Origin: Gracilaria domingensis
Taxonomy: Eukaryota > Rhodophyta > Florideophyceae > Gracilariales > Gracilariaceae
Length of the DNA stretch: 64,000 nucleotides
Reading direction: 5' to 3'
NCBI GenBank assembly: GCA_022539475.1
Contig: VCMS01000084.1
Location: forward strand, 124,001 to 188,000
Shown here: piece after piece, positions 20,236 through 29,806 of the stretch
Layout of the letters: every line of letters starts with the position of its first letter
Numbering within the stretch: the stretch's first letter is position 1
Notes under the pieces: generated by a model
Told to the model about the DNA's origin: nothing
The model's input: the letters and a program-made list of their open reading frames with translations, nothing else
Database searches by the model: none
Program-made: the position numbers and the translations under genes

Positions 20236-21327
20236 ATGGTGGTTCCGCAAGGAGTGCTCTCGGCCTCAGAACTACGTCTCCAAACGTATAGCTCACGTCT
20301 CCGAGATGACCCAGAAGATACCGTAAGAAGCAGGCTCCTGGTGGTTCCAACCACTAGTGAAGCAATTAGCTCCTACTTCAACTCGTTTCGGAGTCTTGTA
20401 ACGAAGAACACCGTTCGAGTGCTGAAAAAGAAGTACTCGGATCACAAAGTGTGGCGCCGCTTCGCTGCAAAACTTCACGGCTTCCATCATATGCCAATTG
20501 ATGATATGCGGGAGATTTGCCGACGTGCCGGTGTCCTTATGCCGGTGCTTGAGCAGGCTCTGAAAGCTGTGGTGAAGAGATGCACTACATTTCGGTCGAC
20601 TGGGAGACCCTTGTCCTCGAGAAAGGTTTCGTTCCGACCCCTTCTTGTCCCATTCAACATCCATGTGCAGCTAGACTTTTTCGTCATCTCGGAGATGGAC
20701 CATATCCCCATTCTTCATATGGTGGATTCCTCTTCGGCATACTCCGTTTGGGTGATGCTGGAAACTAGAGAGCTGAGTGAGGCTAAGGCCGCTTTCGAGC
20801 AGCATTGGATTAATATCCATGGGCCTTTTTCCTTGCTTTCTGAGGACCCTGAGTTTGACAAGGGTACGTTCAAGGACTTTCTCACTGCTCACTCCATCAC
20901 ATTTCAGCACCGTTTTGCACGGAGGCATAACAAAATGGGTGTAGTAGAGTCCAAGAACCAAGTCATTAGGCTCATAGCCACAAGACTCCTGCGCGATGCC
21001 AGTAACTTCTCGGCTGTACGCAAAACGCAGTTCACGTACATGGAGATTCTCTCCCGTGATACTTTTCTCAGTAACTGCATGTATGGCGGTCGTAAACTGA
21101 GCAGCGTCGAGCTTGTTCGTGGGTATACCCCAAGTATTCTCGGTCTCTCACAGTCTAAGACGACCGAAGAACTTATCGATGCATACCAGGAACAGGTGGC
21201 AAGAAGAGCGATACTGACTCTTGAGAAAACCCGAAGCCCTCATGTCCTCTCTCATGTACACTTCCCGAGGAACACGGCCGTCTACTACTTTAAGAGAGGC
21301 CCAAAGTTCGGTGAATGGAAGGTCTGA
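20236..21327 (+). CDS. Element B integrase
   Basis: A 363-residue uninterrupted frame. An N-terminal zinc-binding-like region (LHGFHHMP, later VKRCTTF) is followed by the catalytic core with the three acidic residues in order: D in VQLDFFV, D in LLSEDPEFDKGTFKDFL, E in GVVESKNQ. The C-terminal part includes YFKRGPKFGEW. It would insert the cDNA into chromosomes. The frame continues, after a stop, at 21331-21584, where element A has inserted. This is the best preserved domain of element B. Confidence 0.75.
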   Translation: MVVPQGVLSASELRLQTYSSRLRDDPEDTVRSRLLVVPTTSEAISSYFNSFRSLVTKNTVRVLKKKYSDHKVWRRFAAKLHGFHHMPIDDMREICRRAGVLMPVLEQALKAVVKRCTTFRSTGRPLSSRKVSFRPLLVPFNIHVQLDFFVISEMDHIPILHMVDSSSAYSVWVMLETRELSEAKAAFEQHWINIHGPFSLLSEDPEFDKGTFKDFLTAHSITFQHRFARRHNKMGVVESKNQVIRLIATRLLRDASNFSAVRKTQFTYMEILSRDTFLSNCMYGGRKLSSVELVRGYTPSILGLSQSKTTEELIDAYQEQVARRAILTLEKTRSPHVLSHVHFPRNTAVYYFKRGPKFGEWKV

Positions 21328-21330
21328 TTT

Positions 21331-21584
21331 GTGAGAGAAGCTCAGGAACACTTATTTTTGTTGTCTCCCAATGAGCAACATCTCGGGCCGAGTATCCGCG
21401 TGGCTTTTGAAGACGTCCGACTAGTGCCCACTTTCGCTCTGCTGGTAGAGCTGGACCGTATGGGGTACACTTCGCCACTATCTCATGGAATAGTGGATAC
21501 AGCGAAAGGTTCTACAGAAGATCTCTCACAGCCAATAAGTTGCCAACAGGGTCCTAAGCCTGAAGAACCGATTGTGCATCAGAG
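21331..21584 (+). pseudogene. Element B integrase-RT linker, cut by element A
   Basis: The open frame downstream of integrase (for example HLGPSIRVAFEDVRLVPTF) is acidic and Pro-rich toward its end. It stops where element A is inserted (the last bases are the duplicated CAGAG, 21580-21584). Confidence 0.5.
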
Positions 21585-21863
21585 TGTTGAAAATGCTTCT
21601 TGGAAGCTTTAGAAGCAACTAGAAACTTTATTGATCTAGAACCGTCTAGAAAGTTCTATAAGGATCTATCTAGAATATGTTTATGTTATATAGTAGAAAT
21701 ATGTTTATGAGTCTAGAAACGTTTAGAACAATTACAAAACAGTATATAAGAAAGCTATAGAGACTTGGTTTGATGGAAGAGAGAAGTCAAGCCGAGTCAT
21801 CCCGATAAATCAACACTGCGTTTATTGAAGTCTATCCTAAGCCAAGTACTACATTCTACAACA
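21585..21863 (+). repeat. Element A 5' LTR
   Basis: 279 bp, TGTTGAAAATG to CTACAACA, identical by eye to 25934-26212. It contains several TATA-like stretches (around 21678-21692 and 21742-21748). Confidence 0.95.
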
Positions 21864-21864
21864 T

Positions 21865-21880
21865 TGGTTATGGGCCCAGC
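21865..21880 (+). promoter_or_regulatory. Element A primer-binding site, half-tRNA type
   Basis: One base after the LTR the sequence reads TGGTTATGGGCCCAGC. This is the complement of the anticodon arm of eukaryotic initiator tRNA-Met (GCTGGGCCCATAACC), not of a tRNA 3' end. Drosophila copia is known to prime from such an internal tRNA fragment. Here this is read from sequence similarity only. Confidence 0.75.
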
Positions 21881-22028
21881 CCACGTCTGAAACAACCAGT
21901 TAGTAAGTACAGCACGCTTAGAAGTCGGGCATCTTGAAGAGAATCTCGAACAACACCGTAGAAGTTCGAAAGAGTACATATTTATTCGAAATTGTACTGT
22001 ACGGAAATTTGAAAAATCCGGAAATTAA

Positions 22029-23432
22029 GTGAAAAACTGTGCATTTGCGTCCAGTATCAACGGAAGTATAACAAATATGGACACTGAAGAAAGAAGCACG
22101 TTTAAAATAGAGAAGCTTAATGGCGATAATTACTTCTCTTGGAAATTTCGTATGGCCAACTATCTCAAGAAAAAAGGTTGGTGGAAAGCTGTAGTCGAAG
22201 AAGAAATTAATGCTACTGCAAACGAAAAAGCCTTAATAAATATTTGTTTATCTGTCGATGATAATCAAATTGTCTATGTAGAAGAGTGCAAAACCGGAAC
22301 TGAAGCTTGGCTTGCTCTTGGAGAAGTGTACGAAAATAAGGGCATAGCACATAAGATGGATATAGAAGAGAGGTTTACAACGAAAAGGCTTATTGAAGGA
22401 GAGTCTGCCAAGCAGCACATAGAGGAGCTTAAAAGACTTAAGACCAAACTACAGCAACTCGGTGTGACTAAGACAAAAGAAGAATATATTATGAGATTGC
22501 TCCGTAGCCTCCCAAAAAGCTACGAGAGTCTGGTTGTAACTCTAGAAAATATTGCCGAAAAACTGAGTATCGAAGAAATTCATGCAAGAATTTTACGTGA
22601 AGAATCTAGACAGAATGTTAACCGAGAAGGCGAAAAGTCTGGAAATCTTCTGCAAGGAAAATCAACTAATAGGAAATCCTCATTTCCTTTTAAATGCCAT
22701 TATTGCCAAAAGAAAGGGCATAAAATTGCAGAATGCCACCTTCGTAAGAAGGATCAGAAAAATTCAAAGAAACCAAACGGAACAGTTCAGTCAAGTGGAA
22801 ATTTTTTGATGGCTCAAGAACAGAGTTTTAAAGTATATGGCACATGGTATATGGACTCTAACGCCTCTTTCCATATGACTAATAACAAAAATTGGTTTAG
22901 CAAAGAAACATTGGAGAAAATTAACTCCGTAAAAATCAGGCTTGGAGATGGAACCACAGTCGAGTCCACCGAAAAGGGAAATGTGGACATGGAAATTTAT
23001 TTGAACAACATGAAGAAAATATCGGTCCAAGATGTTCTGTTTGTTCCACAGATTTCTACAAATATTTTATCGGTTGGGCAGATTGACGAACGAGGCCATA
23101 AAATATATTTTAGAAATGGAATATGCACGGTTATACCAAAAGACTCGAAAGAAAAACTTCTACAAATACGAAGGGAAAATTCAACATACAGTTTCAGAGC
23201 CTGTAGAAGTATGGAACAAAATTATTCGGCATACTCTGCTACCATGACAGACCAGGAATTATGGCACGCCAGACTTGGGCATGCAGGAAAAACCGTTATG
23301 GAGCAAATAATCAGAGGAAAAACTGCAGAAGGCCTACCAGAAAAATTGGAACAAAAGGACATTAGCGAATGCAAAGGATGTGTCCTTGGAAAAATGAGTT
23401 CCAAATCGTTTCAGTCCATAGAAAAATTTTAG
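22029..23432 (+). CDS. Element A gag, protease and integrase N-terminus
   Basis: 467 codons up to a TAG. Domains in order: copia-type gag (about 20-200; LNGDNYFSWKFRM near the start), zinc knuckle CHYCQKKGHKIAEC (about 223-236), protease (about 270-360) and the integrase zinc domain (HARLGHAGK, then CKGC, about 412-460). The likely true start is the ATG at 22078 (MDTEERSTFKIEKL), as gag homology begins there. In the protease the catalytic triplet reads DSN instead of the usual DSG, which should hurt activity. The frame continues unchanged after the TAG. Confidence 0.9.
   Translation: MKNCAFASSINGSITNMDTEERSTFKIEKLNGDNYFSWKFRMANYLKKKGWWKAVVEEEINATANEKALINICLSVDDNQIVYVEECKTGTEAWLALGEVYENKGIAHKMDIEERFTTKRLIEGESAKQHIEELKRLKTKLQQLGVTKTKEEYIMRLLRSLPKSYESLVVTLENIAEKLSIEEIHARILREESRQNVNREGEKSGNLLQGKSTNRKSSFPFKCHYCQKKGHKIAECHLRKKDQKNSKKPNGTVQSSGNFLMAQEQSFKVYGTWYMDSNASFHMTNNKNWFSKETLEKINSVKIRLGDGTTVESTEKGNVDMEIYLNNMKKISVQDVLFVPQISTNILSVGQIDERGHKIYFRNGICTVIPKDSKEKLLQIRRENSTYSFRACRSMEQNYSAYSATMTDQELWHARLGHAGKTVMEQIIRGKTAEGLPEKLEQKDISECKGCVLGKMSSKSFQSIEKF
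23430..23432 (+). other. In-frame amber codon in element A polyprotein
   Basis: A single TAG separates the frames 22029-23432 and 23433-25922, which are in the same phase with no indel. The integrase reading continues directly on the other side (LELIHTDLCGPM). Either it is a nonsense mutation in a very young copy or a readthrough stop. It sits inside integrase rather than at the gag-pol border, which argues for mutation. Confidence 0.8.
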
Positions 23433-25922
23433 TCTAAAGCAAAGTTAGAACTGATACATACGGATCTTTGTGGACCAATGAGTACAAAATCAAAAGGAGG
23501 AAAGTTATATTTTATAACTTTCACAGACGATCACACACGAAAATCGTTTGTTTATTTCCTTCGGTCAAAGGATGAAGCTCTGGCAAAAACCCAAGAATTT
23601 TTAACAATGATTGAAAATCAGGAACGATGTACAGTGAAACGAATTAGGAGCGACAGAGGAGGAGAATATATGTCCAAAGCTTTTCAAAATTATTTGAAAC
23701 GGAAAGGAATTTTACATGAACCCACAGGAGCATATCAACCTCAGCAAAATGGTGTTGCAGAAAGAATTAATCGAACGCTCTGTGAAAAAGCTAGATGCAT
23801 GCTTTACTTTCAGAATATTCCAAAATCGTTTTGGGCAGAAGCTGTTCAGACTGCTAACACTATAAGAAATTTTCTACCAACGAAAATTTTAGGAAACTAC
23901 AGCCCTTATGAGAAGTGGACTGGAAAGAAACCAAATATTTCTCATCTAAAAATATTTGGATTTAAGGCCTATGTTTTTATACCAAAGGATAATAGAAAGA
24001 AGTGGGATGCAAAATCGAAACTCTGTACATTTTTAGGATACGAAGGGAAAAATTATCGCTTCGTGGACGACGTTACAAACAGATTGATTGTCAGTGGCAC
24101 TGCAAAATTTTTGGAATCGTCTAGACATAAGTCTACCAAAGACGAAATAATTGTTGATGAAAACAGTATGGTCACGACAGAAGAGTTTAATGAATCGGAA
24201 GAGGAACCTGAAAATTCTGGAAATAATTCTACAGGCGAAGAAGTTGAGGAGACAGAACCTCAGACTCCTCGCAGAAGCAGCAGGTCACGGAGACAGCCAA
24301 CATGGCTGACATATGAACATGCTGATATTAATGAGGACACCTCTGCAGGTGCAGTAATGATGCTAGCAAACGAGCAAGAACCTATGTCAGTTAAGAAAGC
24401 TTTGTCTGGCGCTGACAAAAATATTTGGAAAGATTCTATGCAAAAAGAAATTAATTCTTTGCATAAGAACAATACTTGGAAGTTGGTTCCACGAAAACAG
24501 GGCATAAATATTCTTGAGCCAAAGTGGGTTTTTAAAATAAAACCAAGGACGAAAAATCAAGAACAAATATTTAAGGCAAGACTGGTATGCAAAGGATATC
24601 AACAAAAGTACGGGATTGATTACTTTGAGACTTATGCACTCGTCGTTCGAATGGCTTCATTACGCACTATGCTGGCAACTGCTTTACAAGAAAATATGTT
24701 TATCTGCCAAATGGATGTGAAGACCGCATTTTTAAATGGGGAATTGAAAGAAGAAATTTTTATGGAACAGCCAGAAGAATTTTTCGATGAAATTAATCCT
24801 ACCCATATATGTCAGCTCCAAAAATCGATCTATGGTCTAAAACAAGCACCTAGAGCCTGGTATACTGTAATAAGCCAGACACTTACGGAAATGAATTTGA
24901 AGAAATCAATTGCAGACAATGGAATTTTTGTCGGATATATTGAAACCGAAAAAGTATTTTTGGCAATGTACGTCGATGACTTGGTTATTGCAAGCACTAG
25001 TAATTCCGCAATTGAAATTGTGAAGGAAAAGCTAAGTTCAAAATTCAGTATGAAAGACTTGGGAGAAATTCGTCACGTTCTAGGAATTGAAATTGACTAC
25101 AACAGACAACAAGGAATAATGAAATTGTGTCAAAAAGATTATGCAGAAACAATATTACGAAAATTTAATATGAATTATTGCAAAGGAATCGACACTCCTA
25201 TGGAAGCAAATTTAATTCACAAGAAAATTGATGAGACAGAAGCTGTCTCTAATGTTCCGTATCGTGAATTAATTGGCTCTGTGATGTACTTGATGCTTGG
25301 TACAAGGCCAGACCTTGCGTATACAATTGGAATGTTGAGTCAATTTTCAGAGAATCACTCCGAATCGCATTGGAAGGCATGCAAAAGAGCTCTACGATAT
25401 ATTCAAAAGACAAAAGACTACTGTCTAAATTATCGAAGAGGGTCTAGAAACTCACTGCAAATTTTTAGTGACTCAAGTTGGGGTAACACAGAAGAAAGAA
25501 AATCCATCTCTGGATTTGCATCGTACTATGGAAATTGTTTGGTGTCATGGAGCAGTCGGAAGCAAAACTGTGTGGCTTTATCAACCTCTGAAGCCGAATT
25601 AATTGCTTTAACAGAAGCAGTGAAAGAAGGACAATGGCTTAGAAAATTATTATATAATTTGACTGGAGACGAGAATAAGCCTTTTAATGTTTTTGTTGAC
25701 AATCAGTCTACAATTGCACTATCAAAGAAGGAAGGAATTCATGGAAAATCGAAGCATATTGAAACAAGATATTTCTATGTTCAAGACTGTGTCGAAAACG
25801 AAGAAGTGAAAATTATTTATTGCGAGACAGAAAATATGACTGCGGATATATTTACAAAGGCATTAACCCGAGTTAAGCACTATCGATTTGTGGACAATCT
25901 TGGAATCAAAAAGGTTAACTAG
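23433..25922 (+). CDS. Element A integrase core, reverse transcriptase, RNase H
   Basis: The open frame has its first ATG at 23478 (814 codons). The integrase core shows D in HTDLCGPM, D in RSDRGGEY and E in NGVAERINRTL. A linker rich in Glu follows (about 24170-24290). RT begins at WKDSMQKEI and has the intact metal-binding YVDD in AMYVDDLVIAS (about 24967). RNase H has DSSWGNTEERKSISGF and SEAELIALTEA. Together these copy the element RNA into DNA and insert it. All catalytic motifs here look intact. Only the upstream TAG and the protease change appear damaging. Confidence 0.9.
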   Translation, partial: SKAKLELIHTDLCGPMSTKSKGGKLYFITFTDDHTRKSFVYFLRSKDEALAKTQEFLTMIENQERCTVKRIRSDRGGEYMSKAFQNYLKRKGILHEPTGAYQPQQNGVAERINRTLCEKARCMLYFQNIPKSFWAEAVQTANTIRNFLPTKILGNYSPYEKWTGKKPNISHLKIFGFKAYVFIPKDNRKKWDAKSKLCTFLGYEGKNYRFVDDVTNRLIVSGTAKFLESSRHKSTKDEIIVDENSMVTTEEFNESEEEPENSGNNSTGEEVEETEPQTPRRSSRSRRQPTWLTYEHADINEDTSAGAVMMLANEQEPMSVKKALSGADKNIWKDSMQKEINSLHKNNTWKLVPRKQGINILEPKWVFKIKPRTKNQEQIFKARLVCKGYQQKYGIDYFETYALVVRMASLRTMLATALQENMFICQMDVKTAFLNGELKEEIFMEQPEEFFDEINPTHICQLQKSIYGLKQAPRAWYTVISQTLTEMNLKKSIADNGIFVGYIETEKVFLAMYVDDLVIASTSNSAIEIVKEKLSSKFSMKDLGEIRHVLGIEIDYNRQQGIMKLCQKDYAETILRKFNMNYCKGIDTPMEANLIHKKIDETEAVSNVPYRELIGSVMYLMLGTRPDLAYTIGMLSQFSENHSESHWKACKRALRYIQKTKDYCLNYRRGSRNSLQIFSDSSWGNTEERKSISGFASYYGNCLVSWSSRKQNCVALSTSEAELIALTEAVKEGQWLRKLLYNLTGDENKPFNVFVDNQSTIALSKKEGIHGKSKHIETRYFYVQDCVENEEVKIIYCETENMTADIFTKALTRVKHYRFVDNLGIKKVN

Positions 25923-25933
25923 TTGAGAGGAGG

Positions 25934-26212
25934 TGTTGAAAATGCTTCTTGGAAGCTTTAGAAGCAACTAGAAACTTTATTGATCTAGAACCGTCTAGAA
26001 AGTTCTATAAGGATCTATCTAGAATATGTTTATGTTATATAGTAGAAATATGTTTATGAGTCTAGAAACGTTTAGAACAATTACAAAACAGTATATAAGA
26101 AAGCTATAGAGACTTGGTTTGATGGAAGAGAGAAGTCAAGCCGAGTCATCCCGATAAATCAACACTGCGTTTATTGAAGTCTATCCTAAGCCAAGTACTA
26201 CATTCTACAACA
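25934..26212 (+). repeat. Element A 3' LTR
   Basis: 279 bp, identical by eye to the 5' LTR. It is preceded by the purine tract GAGAGGAGG and followed by the target duplication CAGAG. Confidence 0.95.
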
Positions 26213-27242
26213 CAGAGGTCAAATAATGTGCCTGTTGACTTCCTTCTAGTCGATAATATGCTCTTAGCTGTGCTCATGCCAGACCTCCAAAGCTTCCACG
26301 CGAACATTAGCAGGACATTTACCGTTGGTAAAATCGATACTTCGGAGAAGCTCATCTTCAACCGACTTCGGATCCTGCAACACGAAGATAAGTCCATTTC
26401 AGTGAACACGGAAGAGTACATTGATGGCATAAACAAGCTTCCCATCACAAGGGAGCGCCGCAAGTGTTAAAATTCACCATACACATCGGATGAGCGGACG
26501 GCCTTTCTTGGGCTGACCGGTTCCCTTAATTTCCGCGGTCATGGGGTGCTACCGCAAGCTTCGTTCGCCGCTAGCTATTTGCAGCAAACAACAGCCAAGT
26601 TGCTGGTCTCCGATCTTATCCTCACGAACCAAGTTCTGGCAGAGATCCTGGCTCACAAGCCTGAGTTCACGTACCGTCGTCCTGCCTCCCTGAACACTGC
26701 TCCGCGATATCTCGCTTTCTCGGATACTAGCCAAGGGAAAGGCTCATATGGGCAAACGGGTTATATCTCGGGGCTTTTCATGATACTAGGGGGTGGGAGT
26801 GCTATCTTCCACGCACTAGACGGGACGAGCTCGAGGCAATCGAGAGTCTCCTTCAGTTCGATTGGAGCCGAGATCCTCGCGGCTGCACTCTCAGCTGACC
26901 GTGGAGCTTCAATGTCAAGCTCCATTGTGATGATATACAATACGAAGAGAACTCTTCCGTTCATCTTAACGGTGAACTCCGAAGGTCTCTATTCGACCAT
27001 AACCACTCTTTCACGAAGGCAAGGATTATCGCCTACGCCCAACCGTCGCAAGGCTCAGAGACTCTTTCGAGGCTTGGGAGATATCCATTCTTCAATGGAT
27101 TCAAGGCTCGCTTAATCTCGCTGATGCGCTGACGAAGCGGAATGTGGTCATGTTTCGCAAACTGAACGAGGTTATGAGCGACGGAGGTATCAGTGAGGGT
27201 GTCTTTCAGAACGCCAAGAGGGTCTCAAGCGCAATGGCATGA
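26213..27242 (+). pseudogene. Element B reverse transcriptase (C-terminal) and RNase H remnant
   Basis: After the element A insertion, element B resumes inside RT: VDFLLVDNMLLAVLMPDLQS is the palm motif with LVDN in place of YVDD, so it is inactive. A thumb-like part follows, a TAA at 26468-26470, then FLGLTGSLNFRGHG and an RNase H region (FSDTSQGKGSYGQTGYISG). A frame change near 27080 leads to the typical copia C-terminus SLNLADALTKRN and a stop at 27240-27242. The RT fingers and first palm motifs between integrase and this point are absent. Confidence 0.7.
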
Positions 27243-27258
27243 TCGATAGGGGGAAAGT

Positions 27259-28914
27259 TTACTTGGGAGAATCTGATATCTCTTGCTTCGTCTTGATTCC
27301 CTTGAAGCTTCCCCCAAAGGTAAGCCTACGAAGCTCCATGACCCTTACTCCCTCTCCCATTCCTCCGAGACAGCTGCATAATGCCTCGTAGAAGAGTTCC
27401 ATCGGTAGCGGTCTAACCGCGTTTAGGACTTCTGACCTTTCAGCGTCAACGCAGACCACGTGGTGGGCATTTCTGGCTCGGAGACGCACAATGTACATAC
27501 TGACTCTTTTTTGTACTATCCATCGCAGTTTGTTCACTTCTTTCGGTATCGCCTTGATTCGCTCGAGTTGCAGGCTTTCCAGCTTGTGCTATAACCATCT
27601 CCCAGCGTCGGTAAAATTCATGAGTGCCGGTAAGCTGGAGGACAAGAGCGTAAACTTGGTAAATCGATGGCCGACAACTCGAGAAGCAGCATTTATGACA
27701 GACGCCTGCATACAAAAGAAATCTGTTTTCGATATCATCATCGTTGAATTGTGCACGTGATATTTCCGTGTGCAGTTGAAGCGAGGACGGTGGCCCGGAC
27801 TTGAGACTCTCACAGCTGTTCTTGGATGAGCAACACAGTAGCGGTCTAAAGCGTCGATTGCTTGGGGAGTCTGACGGGATGATAGTGAAACCCGATTTCC
27901 AACTCTCCGGATTTCGCAATGTAGTGGTCCATGCCAGATGATTTGCTGCATCAAAGCAGCATTGAGCCCTGGACCCGCAATGCTGTTTAAGGCGACGCAG
28001 CTCCATCCCCATTGGGGCTCGTCATGATTGCGCGCATAATACGCCGGACCGTGGAGTATTCGCACGCCAAACTAGCCAGGTAGAATACAGTCGTGTTCAA
28101 TGTACTTGATGTCATCGATCGACCAAACCTCCTCGGCACTTTCGTCGTAGAGGCCATATCGCCTTGCTATTTCGTCGTTCAGAGCAACCCCGGGCCGTTC
28201 GCGGCACCAATAATAAATGGTGGATCCTAACACATTGTGACACTCGGTCGGATTGAAGTGCCGCACGCGGCCAGATTGGTGTTCTATGATGTATGCTTCT
28301 TGCGCTACGCTTTCATCCCGAGTCACTGTGAATACTTCACTAAAACTCCATGTCTCACAAACCCCCTCTTTAGAGGCTACTTCAGTGCCATTTGCACCCT
28401 CGTCGCTTGGTGAGATGTCTCTGATTAAGAAATATCGAGATCTACGTTGACGTTGGGGGTATCTTGACGGGCGAGTGCTGTAAGATCCGATGTTCTGATT
28501 TTCTTCATTCGCATTGGTTCTCTCATCTTGATTGGCCACAGTCGACATCGCTTCCTGCTCTGAGGTCGTGGTAGAACGGGCTGCTGTGGGTTGCAGCACT
28601 CGGCGTGATGTATGACAATCATCCTCTTTCTGAGCCCTTAAACGCCGCTGCGCGACTGTTTTAGACCCTCGCCGCCGGCCTTGAGAGACCTCCTCTTCCC
28701 GGCGGAGTCTTGTTCGTCGCAAGTGGCTTGCAGGTGGCGTCGCACCGCCCTGTGTCGACATTGTCGCGCTCAGGCCCACTTCTGGTGCTCCGCGCTTTTG
28801 TCCTGCAGCCACAGCGGCCCCCGAAATGGACAAGTCGGTAGATGTCTCCGCCACGCGCGGAAGACACTGCAACGAGGACGTGCGATAATGATGCAGTTTA
28901 AAAAGCAGAACCAA
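27259..28914 (-). pseudogene. Element B antisense accessory ORF, decayed
   Basis: A 552-codon frame on the strand opposite to pol, ending only 16 bp from the pol stop. It is interrupted by TAG at 28072-28074 and at 27589-27591 but keeps protein-like sequence throughout. A basic, Arg/Ser-rich N-terminal third is followed by a more folded-looking part (HQSGRVRHFNPTECHNVLG, RRYGLYDESAEEVWSIDDI), then RILHGPAYYARNHDEPQWGW, and a C-terminal part (RIKAIPKEVNKLRWIVQKRV). I recognise no domain. It lies wholly between pol and the 3' LTR. It may be a captured host gene or an element-specific antisense gene. Confidence 0.6.
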
Positions 28915-29480
28915 GGCTGTACCAAGGCTCGCAACTTGTGCCTCGTTGTTAACAAAGTCTTCCGGGAATCACAGGAGGTGAATCGAATGATCGGTATTAG
29001 ATTTGATCGAGCGGAGGACGCTGTTTGTGTCTTTATACCGATAACTACGGTGGAGACGAGTTCCTGTTATTTGAATGCAGTTTCTTTCTGCACTGGTTGG
29101 TTTTATCTTACTGTTTCGGTTTCTGTACGTGGCTTTGCTCCGTATTGACACCGCGGATTGCAATGAAATTTGCTGCGCGCTCTGAGCTCTTTTGGAAAGA
29201 TACGTTACTGTCTGGCGGCCCGCGGAGACTGCACTGGATGTCAGTCTCACAAACGGCCTGATGGCATGGACGGAAAACCGAATTCTTGGAGACTCTTCGT
29301 TTTACGGCCTTGGACGCTAACACACACTACTCAGCTTTTGTCATGCAAAGAGTTTGACGTTTTCGCTACCATCTTTGTTTTCTCATTTCTCTTGTATAGT
29401 AAGCAAGTGTCGCCTCTTTTAATGTTCGCTGGCTTCGATGTTTTGGTTTCTTCGTCAGCTCTATCGGAACGAGCAGGGCC

Positions 29481-29502
29481 GGGGGGGGGGGGGGGGGGGG
29501 GG
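29481..29502 (+). repeat. G22 homopolymer at the polypurine-tract position of element B
   Basis: An uninterrupted run of 22 G ends exactly one base before the 3' LTR of element B (TGCAGCAAAGCG at 29503). A purine tract is required at this site to prime plus-strand DNA synthesis. Expansion of such a tract into a G homopolymer is a simple explanation. Run length may be unreliable in sequencing. Confidence 0.7.
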
Positions 29503-29772
29503 TGCAGCAAAGCGTACAGAGGGACACGCGCTTTCCACGCGTGTCTCATGCGAGAGTGACCTCGAGCTGCTCACGCAGCTCGAGGAGCTCGCATCGCTGG
29601 GGATTCTAAACAATAAACTTGACGCTGTCCGGCCCCGGAGAAGACCCTCCGAAGGTCCAGACAGATGGGAATCTTTGTCCCGGAGAGGTCTCTGCAGCAG
29701 CGACAACGACGCAAAGAGACAGCGTTTGCTCTACTGCGTACGACGAGCACGCTCCAGTCCTCACAGCGTACA
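29503..29772 (+). repeat. Element B 3' LTR
   Basis: 270 bp matching 17968-18237 with scattered substitutions, starting TGCAGCAAAGCG and ending GCGTACA. Confidence 0.75.
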
Positions 29773-29806
29773 ATAGGTAGAGCAATCACAAAGGTCAATA
29801 CATCAC

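Larger units (their letters stand above)
21585..26212 (+). mobile_element. Element A: young Ty1/copia retrotransposon
   Basis: A 4628-bp AT-rich element with two 279-bp LTRs that read identical base for base, flanked by the 5-bp target duplication CAGAG (21580-21584 and 26213-26217). Order: LTR, primer site, gag-protease-integrase-RT-RNase H in one frame, purine tract GAGAGGAGG (25925-25933), LTR. Identical LTRs mean a recent insertion, into the RT region of element B. The protein style is like insect copia. The single frame is broken once by TAG at 23430-23432. Confidence 0.95.
17968..29772 (+). mobile_element. Element B: old Ty1/copia retrotransposon, nested
   Basis: Two 270-bp direct repeats (17968-18237 and 29503-29772) enclose, in copia order on the plus strand, remnants of gag, protease, integrase and RT/RNase H, then a minus-strand ORF. 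Without the inserted element A (4628 bp plus 5-bp duplication) B is about 7.2 kb. It is inactive: gag and protease carry stops, the fingers and palm part of RT is missing, and the RT motif is altered. I see no target duplication (TGTAG against ATAGG). LTRs differ at several percent of sites, so it is much older than element A. The protein style resembles copia elements of algae, oomycetes and chytrids. Confidence 0.75.

Noticed and set aside
27446-28012. 188-residue minus-strand ORF
   Set aside because: It is in a different phase from the 27259-28914 antisense frame, which shows the better protein-like sequence over the same region.
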